Shown piece after piece: positions 31,739 to 43,585 of a stretch of DNA of 64,000 nt. The stretch is from Crossiella sp. SN42 (lineage in GTDB: Bacteria; Actinomycetota; Actinomycetes; Mycobacteriales; Pseudonocardiaceae). Every line of letters starts with the position of its first letter. Positions within the stretch are counted from its first letter, which is position 1. A program made the position numbers and the translations under genes. The stretch lies in NCBI RefSeq assembly GCF_023897065.1, contig NZ_JAMHIV010000027.1:62001-126000 (forward strand), in the 5' to 3' direction. The notes below the pieces were generated by a model. That model made no database searches. It was not told the origin of the DNA and saw nothing but the letters and a program-made list of their open reading frames with translations.

Positions 31739-33722
31739 CGATCTCGTCCATGATCTCGGTCAGCTCGTAGTCCTTGGGCGTGAACACCCTGGCCACACCC
31801 CGGCTCAGCAGCACCTCACCGTCCTCCGGCGGGATGATGCCGCCCAGGATCACCGGCACGTCCTCCGCCCCGGCCGCGCGCAGGCCCTCGACCACCGCGG
31901 GCACCACCTCCAGGTGCGAGCCGGAGAGCACGGACAGGCCGACCACGTGCACGCCCTCCTGCACCGCGGCGGCCACGATCTGCGCCGGGGTGAGCCGGAT
32001 GCCTTGGTACACAACCTCAAACCCGACGTCACGGGCGCGCACCGCGACCTGCTCGGCGCCGTTGGAGTGCCCGTCCAGGCCGGGCTTGCCGACCAGGATG
32101 CGCAGCCGGGAGCCGATCTCCTCACCCGTGACCCGCACCCGCTCGCGCACCACGGCCAGCGCCTCACCGGCTGGACCAGCGGCAGAGGCCGCGGCCACCC
32201 CGGTGGGCGCGCGGTACTCGCCGAAGACCTCGCGCAGCGCGCCTGCCCACTCGCCGGTGGTCACCCCGGCCTTGACGCAGGCCAGGGTGGCCTCCACCAG
32301 GTTGGCCTCGGTCTTGGCCGCGTCCCGCAGCTCGTCCAGCACTCTGTCCACAGTGGACTGATCGCGGTCCGCCCGCCAGGCGGCGACCGCCTCGGCCGCC
32401 TGCCGCTCGACCGCGGGGTCGATGGACTCGATCGACTTGGCGCCCTCGGCCTGCAACGGGCTGGGCTCGGTGGTGGTGAACTTGTTCACCCCGACCACCA
32501 CGTCCTCACCGGACTCCACCCGGCGGCGGCGCTCCACCAGCGAGGAGACCAGCGCGGACTTCATGTAGCCGCTCTCCACCGCGGTCACCGCGCCGCCCAT
32601 GGCCTGCACCCGGTCGATCTCCGCGCGCGCCCCGCTGACGATCTCCTCGACCTTGGCCGCCACCACCGGCGAGCCGTCGAAGAGGTCCTCGTACTCCAGC
32701 AGGTCGGTCTCATACGCCAGCACCTGCTGCATGCGCAGCGCCCACTGCTGGTCCCAGGGGCGCGGCAGGCCAAGCGCCTCGTTCCAGGCGGGCAGCTGGA
32801 TCGCGCGGGCGCGGGCGTTGCGGGACAGGCTCACCGCGAGCATCTCCAGCACGATCCGCTGCACGTTGTTCTCCGGCTGCGCCTCGGTCAGCCCGAGCGA
32901 GTTGACCTGCACGCCGTAGCGGAACCGGCGCTGCTTCGGGTCGGTGATGCCGTAGCGCTGCTCGGTGATCTCGTCCCACAGCTGCGCGAAGGCCCGCAGC
33001 TTGCACATCTCCTCGACAAAACGCACCCCGGCGTTGACGAAGAAGGAGATCCGCGCGACCACCGCGCCGAAGCGCTCCGGCGGCACCTGTCCCGAGTCGC
33101 GCACCGCGTCCAGCACCGAGATCGCCGTGCACATCGAGTAGGCGAGCTCCTGCACCGGCGTCGCGCCGACCTCCTGCAGGTGGTACGAGCAGATGTTGAT
33201 CGGGTTCCACTTCGGCACGTGCTGCACCGTCCAGGCCACCATGTCGGTGATCAGGCGCAGGCTCGGCCCCGGCGGGAAGACGTAGGTGCCGCGGGAGAGA
33301 TATTCCTTGATGATGTCGTTCTGGGTGGTGCCGGACAGCTTGCCCAGCACCTCCTCCGGGTCCTGCCCGGCCTCGACGGCCTGCTCCTGCGCGACGGTGA
33401 CGTACATGGCCAGCAGCCACATCGCGGTCGCGTTGATGGTCATCGAGGTGTTCGCGGTGTCCAGCGGGATCCCGTCGAAGAGCTGCCGCATGTCCCCGAG
33501 ATGACTGACCGGCACCCCGACCTTGCCGACCTCACCCTTGGTCAGCTCGTGGTCGGGGTCGTAGCCGGTCTGGGTCGGCAGGTCGAAGGCGACCGAGAGC
33601 CCGGTCTGCCCCTTCTCCAGGTTCCGCCGGTAGAGCGCGTTGGAGGCCGCCGCCGAGGAATGGCCCGCGTACGTGCGCATCACCCACGGACGGTCGCGCT
33701 CGTGGTCGGTCGGGTACGGCAT
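31698..33722 (-). CDS. meaA: MeaA-type acyl-CoA mutase (ethylmalonyl-CoA mutase-like), B12-dependent
   Basis: A 674-residue single-chain mutase. The N-terminal catalytic barrel shows RPWVMRTYAGHSSAAASN, GQTGLSVAFDLPTQTGYDPDH and a long conserved barrel through NNVQRIVLEMLAVSL. The C-terminal B12-binding domain has the base-off signature: LDGHSNGAEQ (DxHxxG), LSVLSGSH and ILGGIIP. The domain order and length match MeaA/ethylmalonyl-CoA mutase rather than two-subunit methylmalonyl-CoA mutase. It rearranges the carbon skeleton of a branched acyl-CoA using adenosylcobalamin. The adenosyltransferase that makes the cofactor is encoded nearby. A perfect palindrome lies 38 bases upstream of the ATG. 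Confidence 0.9.
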   Translation of the reverse strand: MPYPTDHERDRPWVMRTYAGHSSAAASNALYRRNLEKGQTGLSVAFDLPTQTGYDPDHELTKGEVGKVGVPVSHLGDMRQLFDGIPLDTANTSMTINATAMWLLAMYVTVAQEQAVEAGQDPEEVLGKLSGTTQNDIIKEYLSRGTYVFPPGPSLRLITDMVAWTVQHVPKWNPINICSYHLQEVGATPVQELAYSMCTAISVLDAVRDSGQVPPERFGAVVARISFFVNAGVRFVEEMCKLRAFAQLWDEITEQRYGITDPKQRRFRYGVQVNSLGLTEAQPENNVQRIVLEMLAVSLSRNARARAIQLPAWNEALGLPRPWDQQWALRMQQVLAYETDLLEYEDLFDGSPVVAAKVEEIVSGARAEIDRVQAMGGAVTAVESGYMKSALVSSLVERRRRVESGEDVVVGVNKFTTTEPSPLQAEGAKSIESIDPAVERQAAEAVAAWRADRDQSTVDRVLDELRDAAKTEANLVEATLACVKAGVTTGEWAGALREVFGEYRAPTGVAAASAAGPAGEALAVVRERVRVTGEEIGSRLRILVGKPGLDGHSNGAEQVAVRARDVGFEVVYQGIRLTPAQIVAAAVQEGVHVVGLSVLSGSHLEVVPAVVEGLRAAGAEDVPVILGGIIPPEDGEVLLSRGVARVFTPKDYELTEIMDEIVTVVREAHGLPGR

Positions 33723-33759
33723 TCGCCACCTCGCTCACGACTGTGTGTGCGAGTCAGCG

Positions 33760-33771
33760 TACTGGCCAGTA
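33760..33771. promoter_or_regulatory. Palindromic operator, copy 2
   Basis: TACTGGCCAGTA is a perfect 12-base palindrome 38 bases upstream of meaA. Its right part, GGCCAGTAAC, is repeated upstream of the hydroxyacyl-CoA dehydrogenase gene (11146-11155). Confidence 0.6.
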
Positions 33772-33811
33772 ACCAGCCTGCGAGGTGCAATTCCTCACAG
33801 CGTGTCCGGGC

Positions 33812-35080
33812 TCAGCGCTCCGGGTCGGCGGTGACCCGCTGCACGTCGGCGCCCAGGCGCTGCAGGTTCTCCACGAAGCGGGGGTAGCCGCGGTCGATGT
33901 GGAAGACGTCCCAGACCTCGGTGACGCCCTCCGCGCACAGACCCGCGATGACCAGGCCGGCACCGGCGCGGATGTCGGAGGCCCAGACCGGGGCGCTGGA
34001 GAGCTTCTCCACGCCGCGGACCACCGCGTGGTGGCCGTCGGTGCGGGCGTCCGCGCCCAGCCGCATCATCTCCTCGATGAAGCGGAAGCGGGCCTCGAAG
34101 ACGTTCTCGGTGATCATCGAGGTGCCCTCGGAGACCGCGGCCAGCACCACCGCGAACGGCTGGTTGTCGGTGGCGAAGCCCGGGTAGGGCAGCGTGACGA
34201 AGTCCACCGCCTGTGGGCGGCCCTCCTGCACGACCCGGAAGCCCTCCTCGGTCAGCGTGACCTCGGCGCCGGCGGCGCGCAGCTTCTCCAGCACCAGGTC
34301 CAGGTGGTGCGGGTCCACGCCCTTGATGTGCAGGTCGCCCCGGGTGGCCACGGCGGCCAGCGCCCAGGTGGCGCCCACGATCCGGTCGCCGATGACCCGG
34401 TGCTCGGTCGGCTCCAGCTTGGTCACCCCGTGCACGGTCAGCGTGGAGGTGCCGGCGCCCTCGATCTTGGCGCCCATCTGCTGCAGCATCACGCACAGGT
34501 CGACGATCTCCGGCTCGCGCGCGGCGTTGTCGATCAGCGTGGTGCCCTCGGCCAGCACCGCGGCCATCAGGATGTTCTCGGTGGCACCGACGCTGGGGAA
34601 GTCCAGCCAGATCTGCGCGCCGTGCAGGTTCTCCGCCTCGGCGACCACGCAGCCGTGCTCGATGCCGCTGGTGGCGCCCAGCTTGCGCAGGCCGTTCTGG
34701 TGCATGTCCAGCGGCCGGGAGCCGATCGCGTCGCCGCCGGGCAGCGCCACCACGGCCTTGCGGCAGCGGGCCACCAGCGGGCCCAGCACGCACACCGAGG
34801 CGCGCAGCTTGCTCATCGAGGCGAAGTCGGCCCGGTGGTTCAGCTCGGCGGGCGTGGTGATCCGCGCGACGTCGCCGTCGATGTCCACCTCGCAGCCAAG
34901 ACCCCGCAGCACGTCACCCATCAACGGGACGTCCAGGATCTCCGGGCAGTTCGTGATCGTGGTGGTGCCCTCGGCCAGCAAAGCTGCCGCCATGAGCTTC
35001 AACACGCTGTTCTTCGCGCCTACGACGTCGACCTCGCCGACCAGTCGTGCGCCACCCTTGACCCGGAAATGCTCACCCAC
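33812..35080 (-). CDS. murA: UDP-N-acetylglucosamine 1-carboxyvinyltransferase
   Basis: A 422-residue MurA, which transfers enolpyruvate from PEP to UDP-GlcNAc in the first committed step of peptidoglycan synthesis. Family landmarks are [55 protein letters not shown] (in parts), [14 protein letters not shown], and NIRAGAGLV-type [16 protein letters not shown]. The active-site loop has Asp117 (GGDAIGSRP) where fosfomycin-sensitive enzymes have Cys, the same swap as in Mycobacterium tuberculosis. GTG start; divergent from the adenosyltransferase gene. Confidence 0.95.
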   Translation of the reverse strand: MGEHFRVKGGARLVGEVDVVGAKNSVLKLMAAALLAEGTTTITNCPEILDVPLMGDVLRGLGCEVDIDGDVARITTPAELNHRADFASMSKLRASVCVLGPLVARCRKAVVALPGGDAIGSRPLDMHQNGLRKLGATSGIEHGCVVAEAENLHGAQIWLDFPSVGATENILMAAVLAEGTTLIDNAAREPEIVDLCVMLQQMGAKIEGAGTSTLTVHGVTKLEPTEHRVIGDRIVGATWALAAVATRGDLHIKGVDPHHLDLVLEKLRAAGAEVTLTEEGFRVVQEGRPQAVDFVTLPYPGFATDNQPFAVVLAAVSEGTSMITENVFEARFRFIEEMMRLGADARTDGHHAVVRGVEKLSSAPVWASDIRAGAGLVIAGLCAEGVTEVWDVFHIDRGYPRFVENLQRLGADVQRVTADPER

Positions 35081-35136
35081 GATGACCCATCGTATGGGGA
35101 CGCCGGAGCGTGACCGAAACCCGTACTGTGCAGGGC

Positions 35137-35709
35137 ATGTCGGTGCACCTCACGCGTATCTACACCCGTGTCGGCGATGACGGCACCACCGCGCTCGGCG
35201 ACGGCGCCCGGGTTCCCAAGACGGACCCCAGGCTGGCCGCCTACGCCGACGTCGACGAGACCAACGCCTCGCTCGGCGTCGCGCTGGCCCTCGGCGACCT
35301 GGCCGAGGCCGTGCGGCCGGTGGTCCAGGCCATCCAGAACGACCTCTTCGACGTCGGAGCGGACCTGTGCGCCCCGATCGTGCCCGACCCGCCCTATCCC
35401 GCGCTGCGCATCACCCAGGCCTACGTGGACCGCCTGGAGGGCTGGTGCGACGAGTTCAACGCCGACCTGCCCAAGCTGAACTCGTTCATCCTCAACGGCG
35501 GCACCCCCGGCGCGGCCCTGCTGCACCAGGCCCGCACCATCGCCCGCCGGGCCGAGCGCAGCACCTGGGCGCTGCTGGAGGCCGACCCCGAGCGCACCAA
35601 CAAGCTGGCCGCGAAGTACCTGAACCGGCTCTCCGACCTGCTGTTCATCCTGGCCAGGGTGGCCAACCCGGACGGCGACGTGCTGTGGGTGCCCGGCAAG
35701 AACGGCTGA
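35137..35709 (+). CDS. Cob(I)alamin adenosyltransferase, PduO type
   Basis: A 190-residue PduO-type ATP:corrinoid adenosyltransferase. It has the N-terminal ATP loop [34 protein letters not shown]-like [13 protein letters not shown], and the C-terminal [11 protein letters not shown] with [15 protein letters not shown]. It makes adenosylcobalamin from cob(I)alamin and ATP, the cofactor of MeaA. The ATG at 35137 follows TACTGT by 7 bases (leaderless pattern), so it is chosen over the GTG at 35110. It is divergent from murA. Confidence 0.93.
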   Translation: MSVHLTRIYTRVGDDGTTALGDGARVPKTDPRLAAYADVDETNASLGVALALGDLAEAVRPVVQAIQNDLFDVGADLCAPIVPDPPYPALRITQAYVDRLEGWCDEFNADLPKLNSFILNGGTPGAALLHQARTIARRAERSTWALLEADPERTNKLAAKYLNRLSDLLFILARVANPDGDVLWVPGKNG

Positions 35710-35762
35710 GACGACTGTGGCCCGCCGGCACGAGAGCCGACGGGCCACAGGTCAGGTCTTCT

Positions 35763-36206
35763 TCAGGATGCCCAGGGAATGGAGCGTCCGGGCGGTGCGG
35801 ACTCCAGCCAGGACAGGAAGCCGGTGAGCGCGTCGGTCGGCATCGCCAGCTCCAGCTCCAGGTCCTCGCCCCGGCAGCGCAGCACGGTGGACCCGGCAGG
35901 CACCACGTAGGTCTCCGAACCGGTCGGCTCGCGCCGGGTGTCGATCTCCAGCCCGGCCCGGCTGATCACCTTGTCCGGGCCCGAGCGCAGGCTCAGCACG
36001 CGGTACCAGGTGAACTCGTCGCCCCGGTACCGGCCGATGCCCAGGTGCCAGCCGCGTTCCTTCTCACCGAGCTGGTCGCGCAGGGCGACGTCGATGCCGC
36101 CCTGGCGCAGCAGGCGCAGCCGGCGCCAGGCGAGCAGGGCGATGGCGACCGCCACCGCAGCCAGGACCAGTCCGATGATTTCGGCGATGTCCACGGCTGC
36201 GTCCAC
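35763..36206 (-). CDS. DUF2550 membrane protein
   Basis: A 147-residue protein with one N-terminal membrane span (IAEIIGLVLAAVAVAIALLAW) followed by a basic stop-transfer stretch and a soluble beta-rich domain containing RGWHLGIGRYRGDEFTWYRVLSLR. This is the DUF2550 family, regularly found next to atpC in actinobacteria; its function is unknown. It starts 12 bases downstream of the atpC stop, so it should share the atpC transcript. Start is a GTG. Confidence 0.85.
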   Translation of the reverse strand: MDAAVDIAEIIGLVLAAVAVAIALLAWRRLRLLRQGGIDVALRDQLGEKERGWHLGIGRYRGDEFTWYRVLSLRSGPDKVISRAGLEIDTRREPTGSETYVVPAGSTVLRCRGEDLELELAMPTDALTGFLSWLESAPPGRSIPWAS

Positions 36207-36218
36207 CCGTCCCGCGCG

Positions 36219-36584
36219 TCAGACCGGCTGACCGGCGGCCTTGAGGCGGCTTGCGGCCCTGGCCCTGGCCGCCTCGTCGGCGTGGCTGAGGTCCTGGCGG
36301 GCCGCCTCCACGTCGATCTCGTGGCCCAGCTCGGCGCTCTCGGCCAGCACGCTCACCGTGTCGGCGGTGACCGACAGGAAACCGCCGTGCACGGCCGCGG
36401 TGACCACCTCGCCGTCGGTGGTGGTGATCCGCACCACACCACCTTCGACCAGCTGGCCCAGCACCGGCTCGTGGTTGGGCAGGATGCCGATCTCGCCCTC
36501 GGTCGTCTGGGCGACCACCATCTTCGCGGTACCAGACCACAGGCGGCGCTCGACAGCGACCAACTGGACGGACATCTCAGCCAC
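36219..36584 (-). CDS. atpC: ATP synthase epsilon subunit
   Basis: A 121-residue F1 epsilon subunit: a beta-sandwich with [20 protein letters not shown] and [16 protein letters not shown], and a C-terminal helical part ([21 protein letters not shown]). It forms the rotor with gamma and c-ring and can inhibit ATP hydrolysis. GTG 36584 is chosen since AAGGAG lies 6 bases ahead; the ATG at 36590 would touch the ribosome-binding site. It is cut off from atpD by 2 kb holding two opposite-strand genes and a strong terminator, so it must have its own promoter; AGTTTA at 36616-36621 (TAAACT on the minus strand) is a candidate -10. Confidence 0.93.
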   Translation of the reverse strand: MAEMSVQLVAVERRLWSGTAKMVVAQTTEGEIGILPNHEPVLGQLVEGGVVRITTTDGEVVTAAVHGGFLSVTADTVSVLAESAELGHEIDVEAARQDLSHADEAARARAASRLKAAGQPV

Positions 36585-36632
36585 GGGCATCTCCTTCGCG
36601 TGCTCGTTGAAGGCCAGTTTAGTCGGTGCCCT

Positions 36633-36659
36633 GGCAACTTGGTGGGGCGGGCCGGTGTC
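36633..36659 (+). promoter_or_regulatory. ECF-type promoter of the sigma factor gene
   Basis: GGCAAC (36633-36638), a 16-base spacer and GTGTC (36655-36659) have the form of an ECF/SigE-family promoter, 41 bases before the sigma factor ATG. This suggests positive autoregulation. Confidence 0.5.
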
Positions 36660-36699
36660 AGAAGTGCTGAAGGGACGAAAGAACCGGGGAGGGGGGCTC

Positions 36700-37242
36700 A
36701 TGGGGCGAGCCGATGAGGGCTTCGACGCGTTCGTCGAGACCCGTTCGACCGCCTTGCTGAGAACGGCGTACCTGCTGTGCGCCGGGGACCGGGGCGCGGC
36801 CGAGGACCTGCTGCAGGACGTGCTGGAACGCACCTACGGCAAGTGGCGCCGGATCAACACCGCGCCGGAGGCCTACGTGCGCGCCGCGCTGGCCAACGCC
36901 GCGGCCAACCGCTGGCGGCACCGCTCCCGCCGGGTCAGGGAGGCCCCGCTGGAGGACGGGGTCCCGCCCAGCCTGCCCGGCCACGAGCAGCAGGTCGCCG
37001 ACCGCGACGCGCTGCTGCGGGCGCTGGCCGAGCTGCCGCACAAGATGCGGACCGTGGTGGTGCTGCGCTACTTCGACGACCTGACCGAGGCGCAGGCCGC
37101 GCAGGCCCTCGGCTGCGGCGTCGGCACCATCAAGAGCCAGACCTCCCGTGGCCTGGCCCGCCTCCGAGACCTGCTCGACCCCGTGGGGGCCGAACTCACC
37201 GCCGACCAAGACCGGGACCGCCGATGCGCACCGACGAGCTGA
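36700..37242 (+). CDS. SigE family RNA polymerase sigma factor
   Basis: A 180-residue ECF-like sigma factor of the actinobacterial SigE group. Region 2 reads [42 protein letters not shown] (partly cited), and region 4 reads [44 protein letters not shown] purine-rich GGGGAGGGGGG precedes the ATG. The last 19 bases overlap the next gene, whose membrane-anchored product may modulate it. The pair is inserted, on the opposite strand, between atpD and atpC. Confidence 0.9.
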   Translation: MGRADEGFDAFVETRSTALLRTAYLLCAGDRGAAEDLLQDVLERTYGKWRRINTAPEAYVRAALANAAANRWRHRSRRVREAPLEDGVPPSLPGHEQQVADRDALLRALAELPHKMRTVVVLRYFDDLTEAQAAQALGCGVGTIKSQTSRGLARLRDLLDPVGAELTADQDRDRRCAPTS

Positions 37243-38582
37243 AGGAAGCACTCACCGCCGCCGTGTCCACTGTGGACACCCTGCCCGGGTTCACCGACCG
37301 GGTGGTGCACGGTGGCAGGCGGCGCAGACGACGCAGGCGGCTGCTGGTGCTGGCCACCGCGCTGAGCACAGTGCTCGCACTGGCGCTGGGCACGGTGGTC
37401 TGGGACTTCCTCGGCCGGTTCCGGCCGGAGCAGTTCGCCGCGGACGCCAGGTTCGGCCAGCACGCCCTCGGCGGCCGGGCCGGGGACACCGCGCTGAGCC
37501 GGGAGGCGGTGGCCGTCTTCGACCGGGACTGGCCGAGGTCCCGGCTGAAGTCCTGGTACAGCACCCGGATGGCGAACAACCCCTCGGCCGACCTGCTCGG
37601 CGGGCCGCACGTGTACTGGGCGGGCGAGACCCCGGCCGGTCCCGCGGTGGTGCTGCTGCACCGGGTCGTGATCCACAGCGCGGGCGGCCGGGAGGGCACC
37701 ATGCTCTCGCTGGTCGGCCGGGACGCCCGCACCGGCCAGGTGCGGCTGCTCGGCGTGGACGTGCCGCGTGAGCCCGGCGCCCCGGCAGGCGCGTTCCTGT
37801 TCGGCCCAGGGGACCGCACGCTGCTCGCGGTGGACCAGGGCAGGCCGGCGGAGCTCTCCGCCGGCCTGGCGGTGGCCGGCGACGGCGTGGTGACCAGGGA
37901 CCGCGCCCGGCTGGCCTTCGGCGACGGGGTGAGCCTCAGCACGCTGCCGGAGACGGCGGAGCCGGTGCAGAGCGTGCTCACTCTCGCCGACGGCGCCCGG
38001 CTGCGCCCCCAGCTGGCCTCGGAGCACGTCTGGCACCTGGACCTGCCGCCGGACGACCCGACCGGGATGATGCCGCCGCCGAGGCAGGTTCGCGGCATCA
38101 ACTGGCAGGGCAACGGCGGACCGCTGGTGTTCCAGCCCAGCCAGCCCTTCTTCTCACCGCAGGCCCTGCACCGGATGGGCACGGCGGAACTGCTCCGCGA
38201 GCCGTACCTGGACCCCTACGGCGAGCCCCAGCCGATCCAGTGGGAGCTGATGGCCGGCCTGGCCGGGGACCGCTCGCTGTACCTCACCGAGATCGCCGAC
38301 GGCGGCCCCACCCGGCTGTACGGAGTGGTCTTCCGCCCCGACCGCTCGGTGGAGACGGTGCGCTTCGGCGGGCACGGCGAGCCGTCCGCGCTGCCGGTGC
38401 GGCTGCGCCTGCCCGGCGACGAGGGCTGGGTGGTGGCCAAGCGGCACGCCGGACTGCGCTGGCGCACCGGCCCGGACGCGGCCTGGCAGGCAGGCGGCCG
38501 GGACGCCGCGGTGCTGCCGGGCAACGCGCGGGAGGTCGAGGTGACCGTGGACGGCCGGACCCAGGTGGTCGCGCTCGGCTAG
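37224..38582 (+). CDS. Membrane-anchored protein partnered with a SigE-family sigma factor
   Basis: A 452-residue protein. A cytoplasmic head of about 38 residues ([20 protein letters not shown] and an eight-Arg run) is followed by one span (LLVLATALSTVLALALGTVVW) and a long extracytoplasmic domain of about 390 residues. The outside domain is rich in short beta-strand-like segments (VVLLHRVVIHSAGGREGTM, LTLADGARLRP). The layout is that of a regulator or sensor beside its sigma factor, but no anti-sigma motif (HxxxCxxC) is seen. It overlaps the sigma gene by 19 bases. A strong hairpin follows its stop. Confidence 0.75.
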   Translation: MRTDELKEALTAAVSTVDTLPGFTDRVVHGGRRRRRRRRLLVLATALSTVLALALGTVVWDFLGRFRPEQFAADARFGQHALGGRAGDTALSREAVAVFDRDWPRSRLKSWYSTRMANNPSADLLGGPHVYWAGETPAGPAVVLLHRVVIHSAGGREGTMLSLVGRDARTGQVRLLGVDVPREPGAPAGAFLFGPGDRTLLAVDQGRPAELSAGLAVAGDGVVTRDRARLAFGDGVSLSTLPETAEPVQSVLTLADGARLRPQLASEHVWHLDLPPDDPTGMMPPPRQVRGINWQGNGGPLVFQPSQPFFSPQALHRMGTAELLREPYLDPYGEPQPIQWELMAGLAGDRSLYLTEIADGGPTRLYGVVFRPDRSVETVRFGGHGEPSALPVRLRLPGDEGWVVAKRHAGLRWRTGPDAAWQAGGRDAAVLPGNAREVEVTVDGRTQVVALG

Positions 38583-38592
38583 TCCGGACAAG

Positions 38593-38633
38593 CACGAAGG
38601 CCGGGCCTCCCAGTGGGAAGCCCGGCCTTCGTG
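38593..38633. terminator. Strong bidirectional hairpin terminator between the sigma operon and atpD
   Basis: CACGAAGGCCGGGC (38593-38606) pairs perfectly with GCCCGGCCTTCGTG (38620-38633), a 14-bp stem with a 13-base loop. It lies 11 bases after the stop of the plus-strand gene and 21 bases after the stop of atpD, so it should end transcription in both directions. Confidence 0.85.
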
Positions 38634-38653
38634 GTGTTCGGGGGTGCTACCGG

Positions 38654-41006
<2,353 letters not shown>

Positions 41007-41014
41007 GGGTCAGC

Positions 41015-42661
41015 TCACTTCTTCGCCGGGTCGGGGCGGTTGACCTTGACGGACTCCGCGCCGACCTTGTCAGCGGCCAGCGCTTCCGCGGCGGCCTCGT
41101 TCACCACGCGGCTGCCGTCGGAGGTGGTGAAGCCCTGCTTGAACTTCTCGATCGCGGCCGACAGGCGCTCCTCGTTGTCCGAGGAGAAGTCCCGGCTCTC
41201 CCGGATCTCGTCCAGGATGCCCTTGTGGTTGCGGCGCAGCGAGTCGAGCAGCTCGGTCTCGAAGCGACGGACGTCGGCGACCGGCACCGAGTCCAGGAAG
41301 CCCTTGGAGCCGGTGAAGATCGAGACGACCTGCTCCTCGACCGGGAACGGGCTGTACTGGGACTGCTTGAGCAGCTCGGTCAGGCGGGCGCCGCGCTCCA
41401 GCTGGGCCTTGGAGACCGGGTCCAGGTCGGAGGAGAAGGCCGCGAAGGCCTCCAGCTCGCGGTACTGGGACAGCTCGAGGCGGAGCGAACCGGCGACCTT
41501 GCGCATGGCCTTGATCTGCGCCGAACCACCGACTCGGGAGACCGAGATACCGGTGTTCACCGCGGGCCGGACACCCTGGTTGAACAGGTCCGACTCGAGG
41601 AAGCACTGGCCGTCGGTGATCGAGATGACGTTGGTCGGGATGTAGGCCGAGACGTCGTTGGCCTTGGTCTCGATGATCGGCAGACCGGTCATCGAGCCCG
41701 CGCCCAGCTCGTCGGAGAGCTTCGCGCAGCGCTCCAGCAGCCGGGAGTGCAGGTAGAAGACGTCACCCGGGTAGGCCTCGCGGCCCGGCGGACGGCGCAG
41801 CAGCAGCGAGATCGAGCGGTAGGCCTCGGCCTGCTTGGTCAGGTCGTCGAAGACGATCAGGACGTGCTTGCCCTGGTACATCCAGTGCTGACCGATGGCC
41901 GAGCCGGTGTACGGGGCCAGCCACTTGAAGCCTGCCGCGTCGGAGGCGGGGGCCGCGACGATGGTGGTGTACTCCATCGCACCGCGGTCCTCCAGCGCCT
42001 TCTTCACCGCGGCGATGGTGGAGCCCTTCTGGCCGATCGCGACGTAGATGCAGCGCACCTGCTGCTTCGGGTCGCCGGTCTCCCAGTTGGCCTTCTGGTT
42101 CAGGATGGTGTCGACGCAGACCGCGGTCTTGCCGGTCTTGCGGTCACCGATGATCAGCTGGCGCTGGCCGCGGCCGATCGGGGTCTGCGCGTCGATGGCC
42201 TTGATGCCGGTCTGCAGCGGCTCCTTCACCGACTGCCGCTGCACCACGGTGGCCGCCTGCAGCTCCAGCGCGCGGCGCTCCTCCGCGACGATCTCGCCGA
42301 GACCGTCGATGGGGTCGCCCAGCGGGTTCACCACGCGGCCGAGGAAGCCGTCGCCGACCGGCACGGAGAGCACCTGGCCGGTCCGCTTGACCTCCTGGCC
42401 CTCTTCCAGACCCTCGTAGTTGCCGAGGATCGCCACGCCGATCTCGCGGACCTCCATGTTCAGCGCGACACCAAGCACGCCACCGGAGAACTCCAGCAGC
42501 TCGTTGGTCATCGCCGAGGGCAGGCCCTCGACAGTGGCGATGCCGTCACCGGTGGTGGCGACGACCCCGACCTCTTCCCGGCTGACCTCCGGGGAGTAGC
42601 TGGAGACGTAGTTCTCGATCGCACTGCGGATCTCGTCCGACGAGATCGTCAGCTCCGCCAT
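41015..42661 (-). CDS. atpA: ATP synthase alpha subunit
   Basis: A 548-residue alpha subunit, the non-catalytic nucleotide-binding F1 subunit. Its P-loop is GDRKTGKT (172-179), with Lys and Gln as usual for alpha rather than the beta pattern. Arg-finger and hinge regions [17 protein letters not shown] and GIRPAVN-like [17 protein letters not shown] are present. It is longer than the E. coli protein because of a C-terminal extension ([23 protein letters not shown]), typical of actinobacteria. AGGA lies upstream of the ATG. Confidence 0.96.
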   Translation of the reverse strand: MAELTISSDEIRSAIENYVSSYSPEVSREEVGVVATTGDGIATVEGLPSAMTNELLEFSGGVLGVALNMEVREIGVAILGNYEGLEEGQEVKRTGQVLSVPVGDGFLGRVVNPLGDPIDGLGEIVAEERRALELQAATVVQRQSVKEPLQTGIKAIDAQTPIGRGQRQLIIGDRKTGKTAVCVDTILNQKANWETGDPKQQVRCIYVAIGQKGSTIAAVKKALEDRGAMEYTTIVAAPASDAAGFKWLAPYTGSAIGQHWMYQGKHVLIVFDDLTKQAEAYRSISLLLRRPPGREAYPGDVFYLHSRLLERCAKLSDELGAGSMTGLPIIETKANDVSAYIPTNVISITDGQCFLESDLFNQGVRPAVNTGISVSRVGGSAQIKAMRKVAGSLRLELSQYRELEAFAAFSSDLDPVSKAQLERGARLTELLKQSQYSPFPVEEQVVSIFTGSKGFLDSVPVADVRRFETELLDSLRRNHKGILDEIRESRDFSSDNEERLSAAIEKFKQGFTTSDGSRVVNEAAAEALAADKVGAESVKVNRPDPAKK

Positions 42662-42746
42662 TGTCGTTCCTGCTCTCGCTTCGTTCTTCAAGAAGGGGGG
42701 TGCTTCGTCGTGGGGGACCCGGGTCCCGGATCCCCCTGCCCTGGCG

Positions 42747-43577
42747 TCAGCCGGCCAGGGTTCGGCGCAGCGCCTCCAGGCGGCCTGCCGCGCTTCCGTC
42801 GATGACCTCGTCACCGACCTTGATCACCAGGCCACCGGCCAGCGATGGGTCCAGCTCGACGTGCAACGCGATCGGCCGCGAGTAGATCCGCGTCAGGGTG
42901 GCGGTGAGCCGCTCCTGCTGCGCCTCGGTCAGCTCGAACGCGGTGCGGACGTGCGCCACCGAACGCTCCCGGCGCTTGGCGGCCGCATCGGCCAGTTCCT
43001 CGAGACCGTCCACCGCGTTGCGCCCGCGGAGGCTGGTGACCAGCTGCTCCGCCAGTGCGAGGGTGGCCTTCTCGACCTTGCCGCCGAGCAGCCCGCGCAG
43101 CAGCGCGCGCTTGCCCTCGGGGTCGCCGGTGGCCTCGGAGAGCAGCCAGTCGAGCTGACCGTCCGCGGCCACGATGCGGCCGAGGCGGAACAGCTCGTCC
43201 TCCACCGCGTCCAGCCGCCCGGCCCGCTCCGCCTGCGTGAGCAGGGCGGTCCGGCCGAGCGTCTCGACCCCGTCCACCAGCTCGCGCGGGCTGGACCAGC
43301 GCGCGGTGACCACCGCGGAGAGCACGCTCAGCGTCTCCTTGGTCACCTTGCCGCCGAGCAGCCCTCGGACGAGCTGGTCCCGTGCGGCCGGGTCGGTCGC
43401 CGGGTCGGCCACCGTCCGGCGCAGCCCGGGCTCCCTGCCGAGCAGGCTGACGACGGCGAACAGCTCGTCGGCGAGCGTGCCCAGCGTGTCGCCGCTGGCG
43501 TCGGAGGTGACCTGGGACAGCCGCGCGGCGGCGGCGGCGAAGGCCTCTCGGCTCGCGGCGTGCTGCGTCGCAGTCAT
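42747..43577 (-). CDS. atpH: ATP synthase delta subunit
   Basis: A 276-residue F1 delta subunit (OSCP equivalent), which links F1 to the peripheral stalk. It matches the longer actinobacterial type, with [29 protein letters not shown] and a C-terminal [27 protein letters not shown]. The ATG at 43577 is taken; a GTG at 43589 overlaps the TGA of atpF (GTGA) and is a fair alternative. Confidence 0.94.
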   Translation of the reverse strand: MTATQHAASREAFAAAAARLSQVTSDASGDTLGTLADELFAVVSLLGREPGLRRTVADPATDPAARDQLVRGLLGGKVTKETLSVLSAVVTARWSSPRELVDGVETLGRTALLTQAERAGRLDAVEDELFRLGRIVAADGQLDWLLSEATGDPEGKRALLRGLLGGKVEKATLALAEQLVTSLRGRNAVDGLEELADAAAKRRERSVAHVRTAFELTEAQQERLTATLTRIYSRPIALHVELDPSLAGGLVIKVGDEVIDGSAAGRLEALRRTLAG

Positions 43578-43585
43578 CGTCCCGC

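Noticed and set aside
33723-33811. Cobalamin riboswitch ahead of meaA
   Set aside because: The gap is only 89 bases and shows no B12-box. The palindromic operator is the only clear signal.
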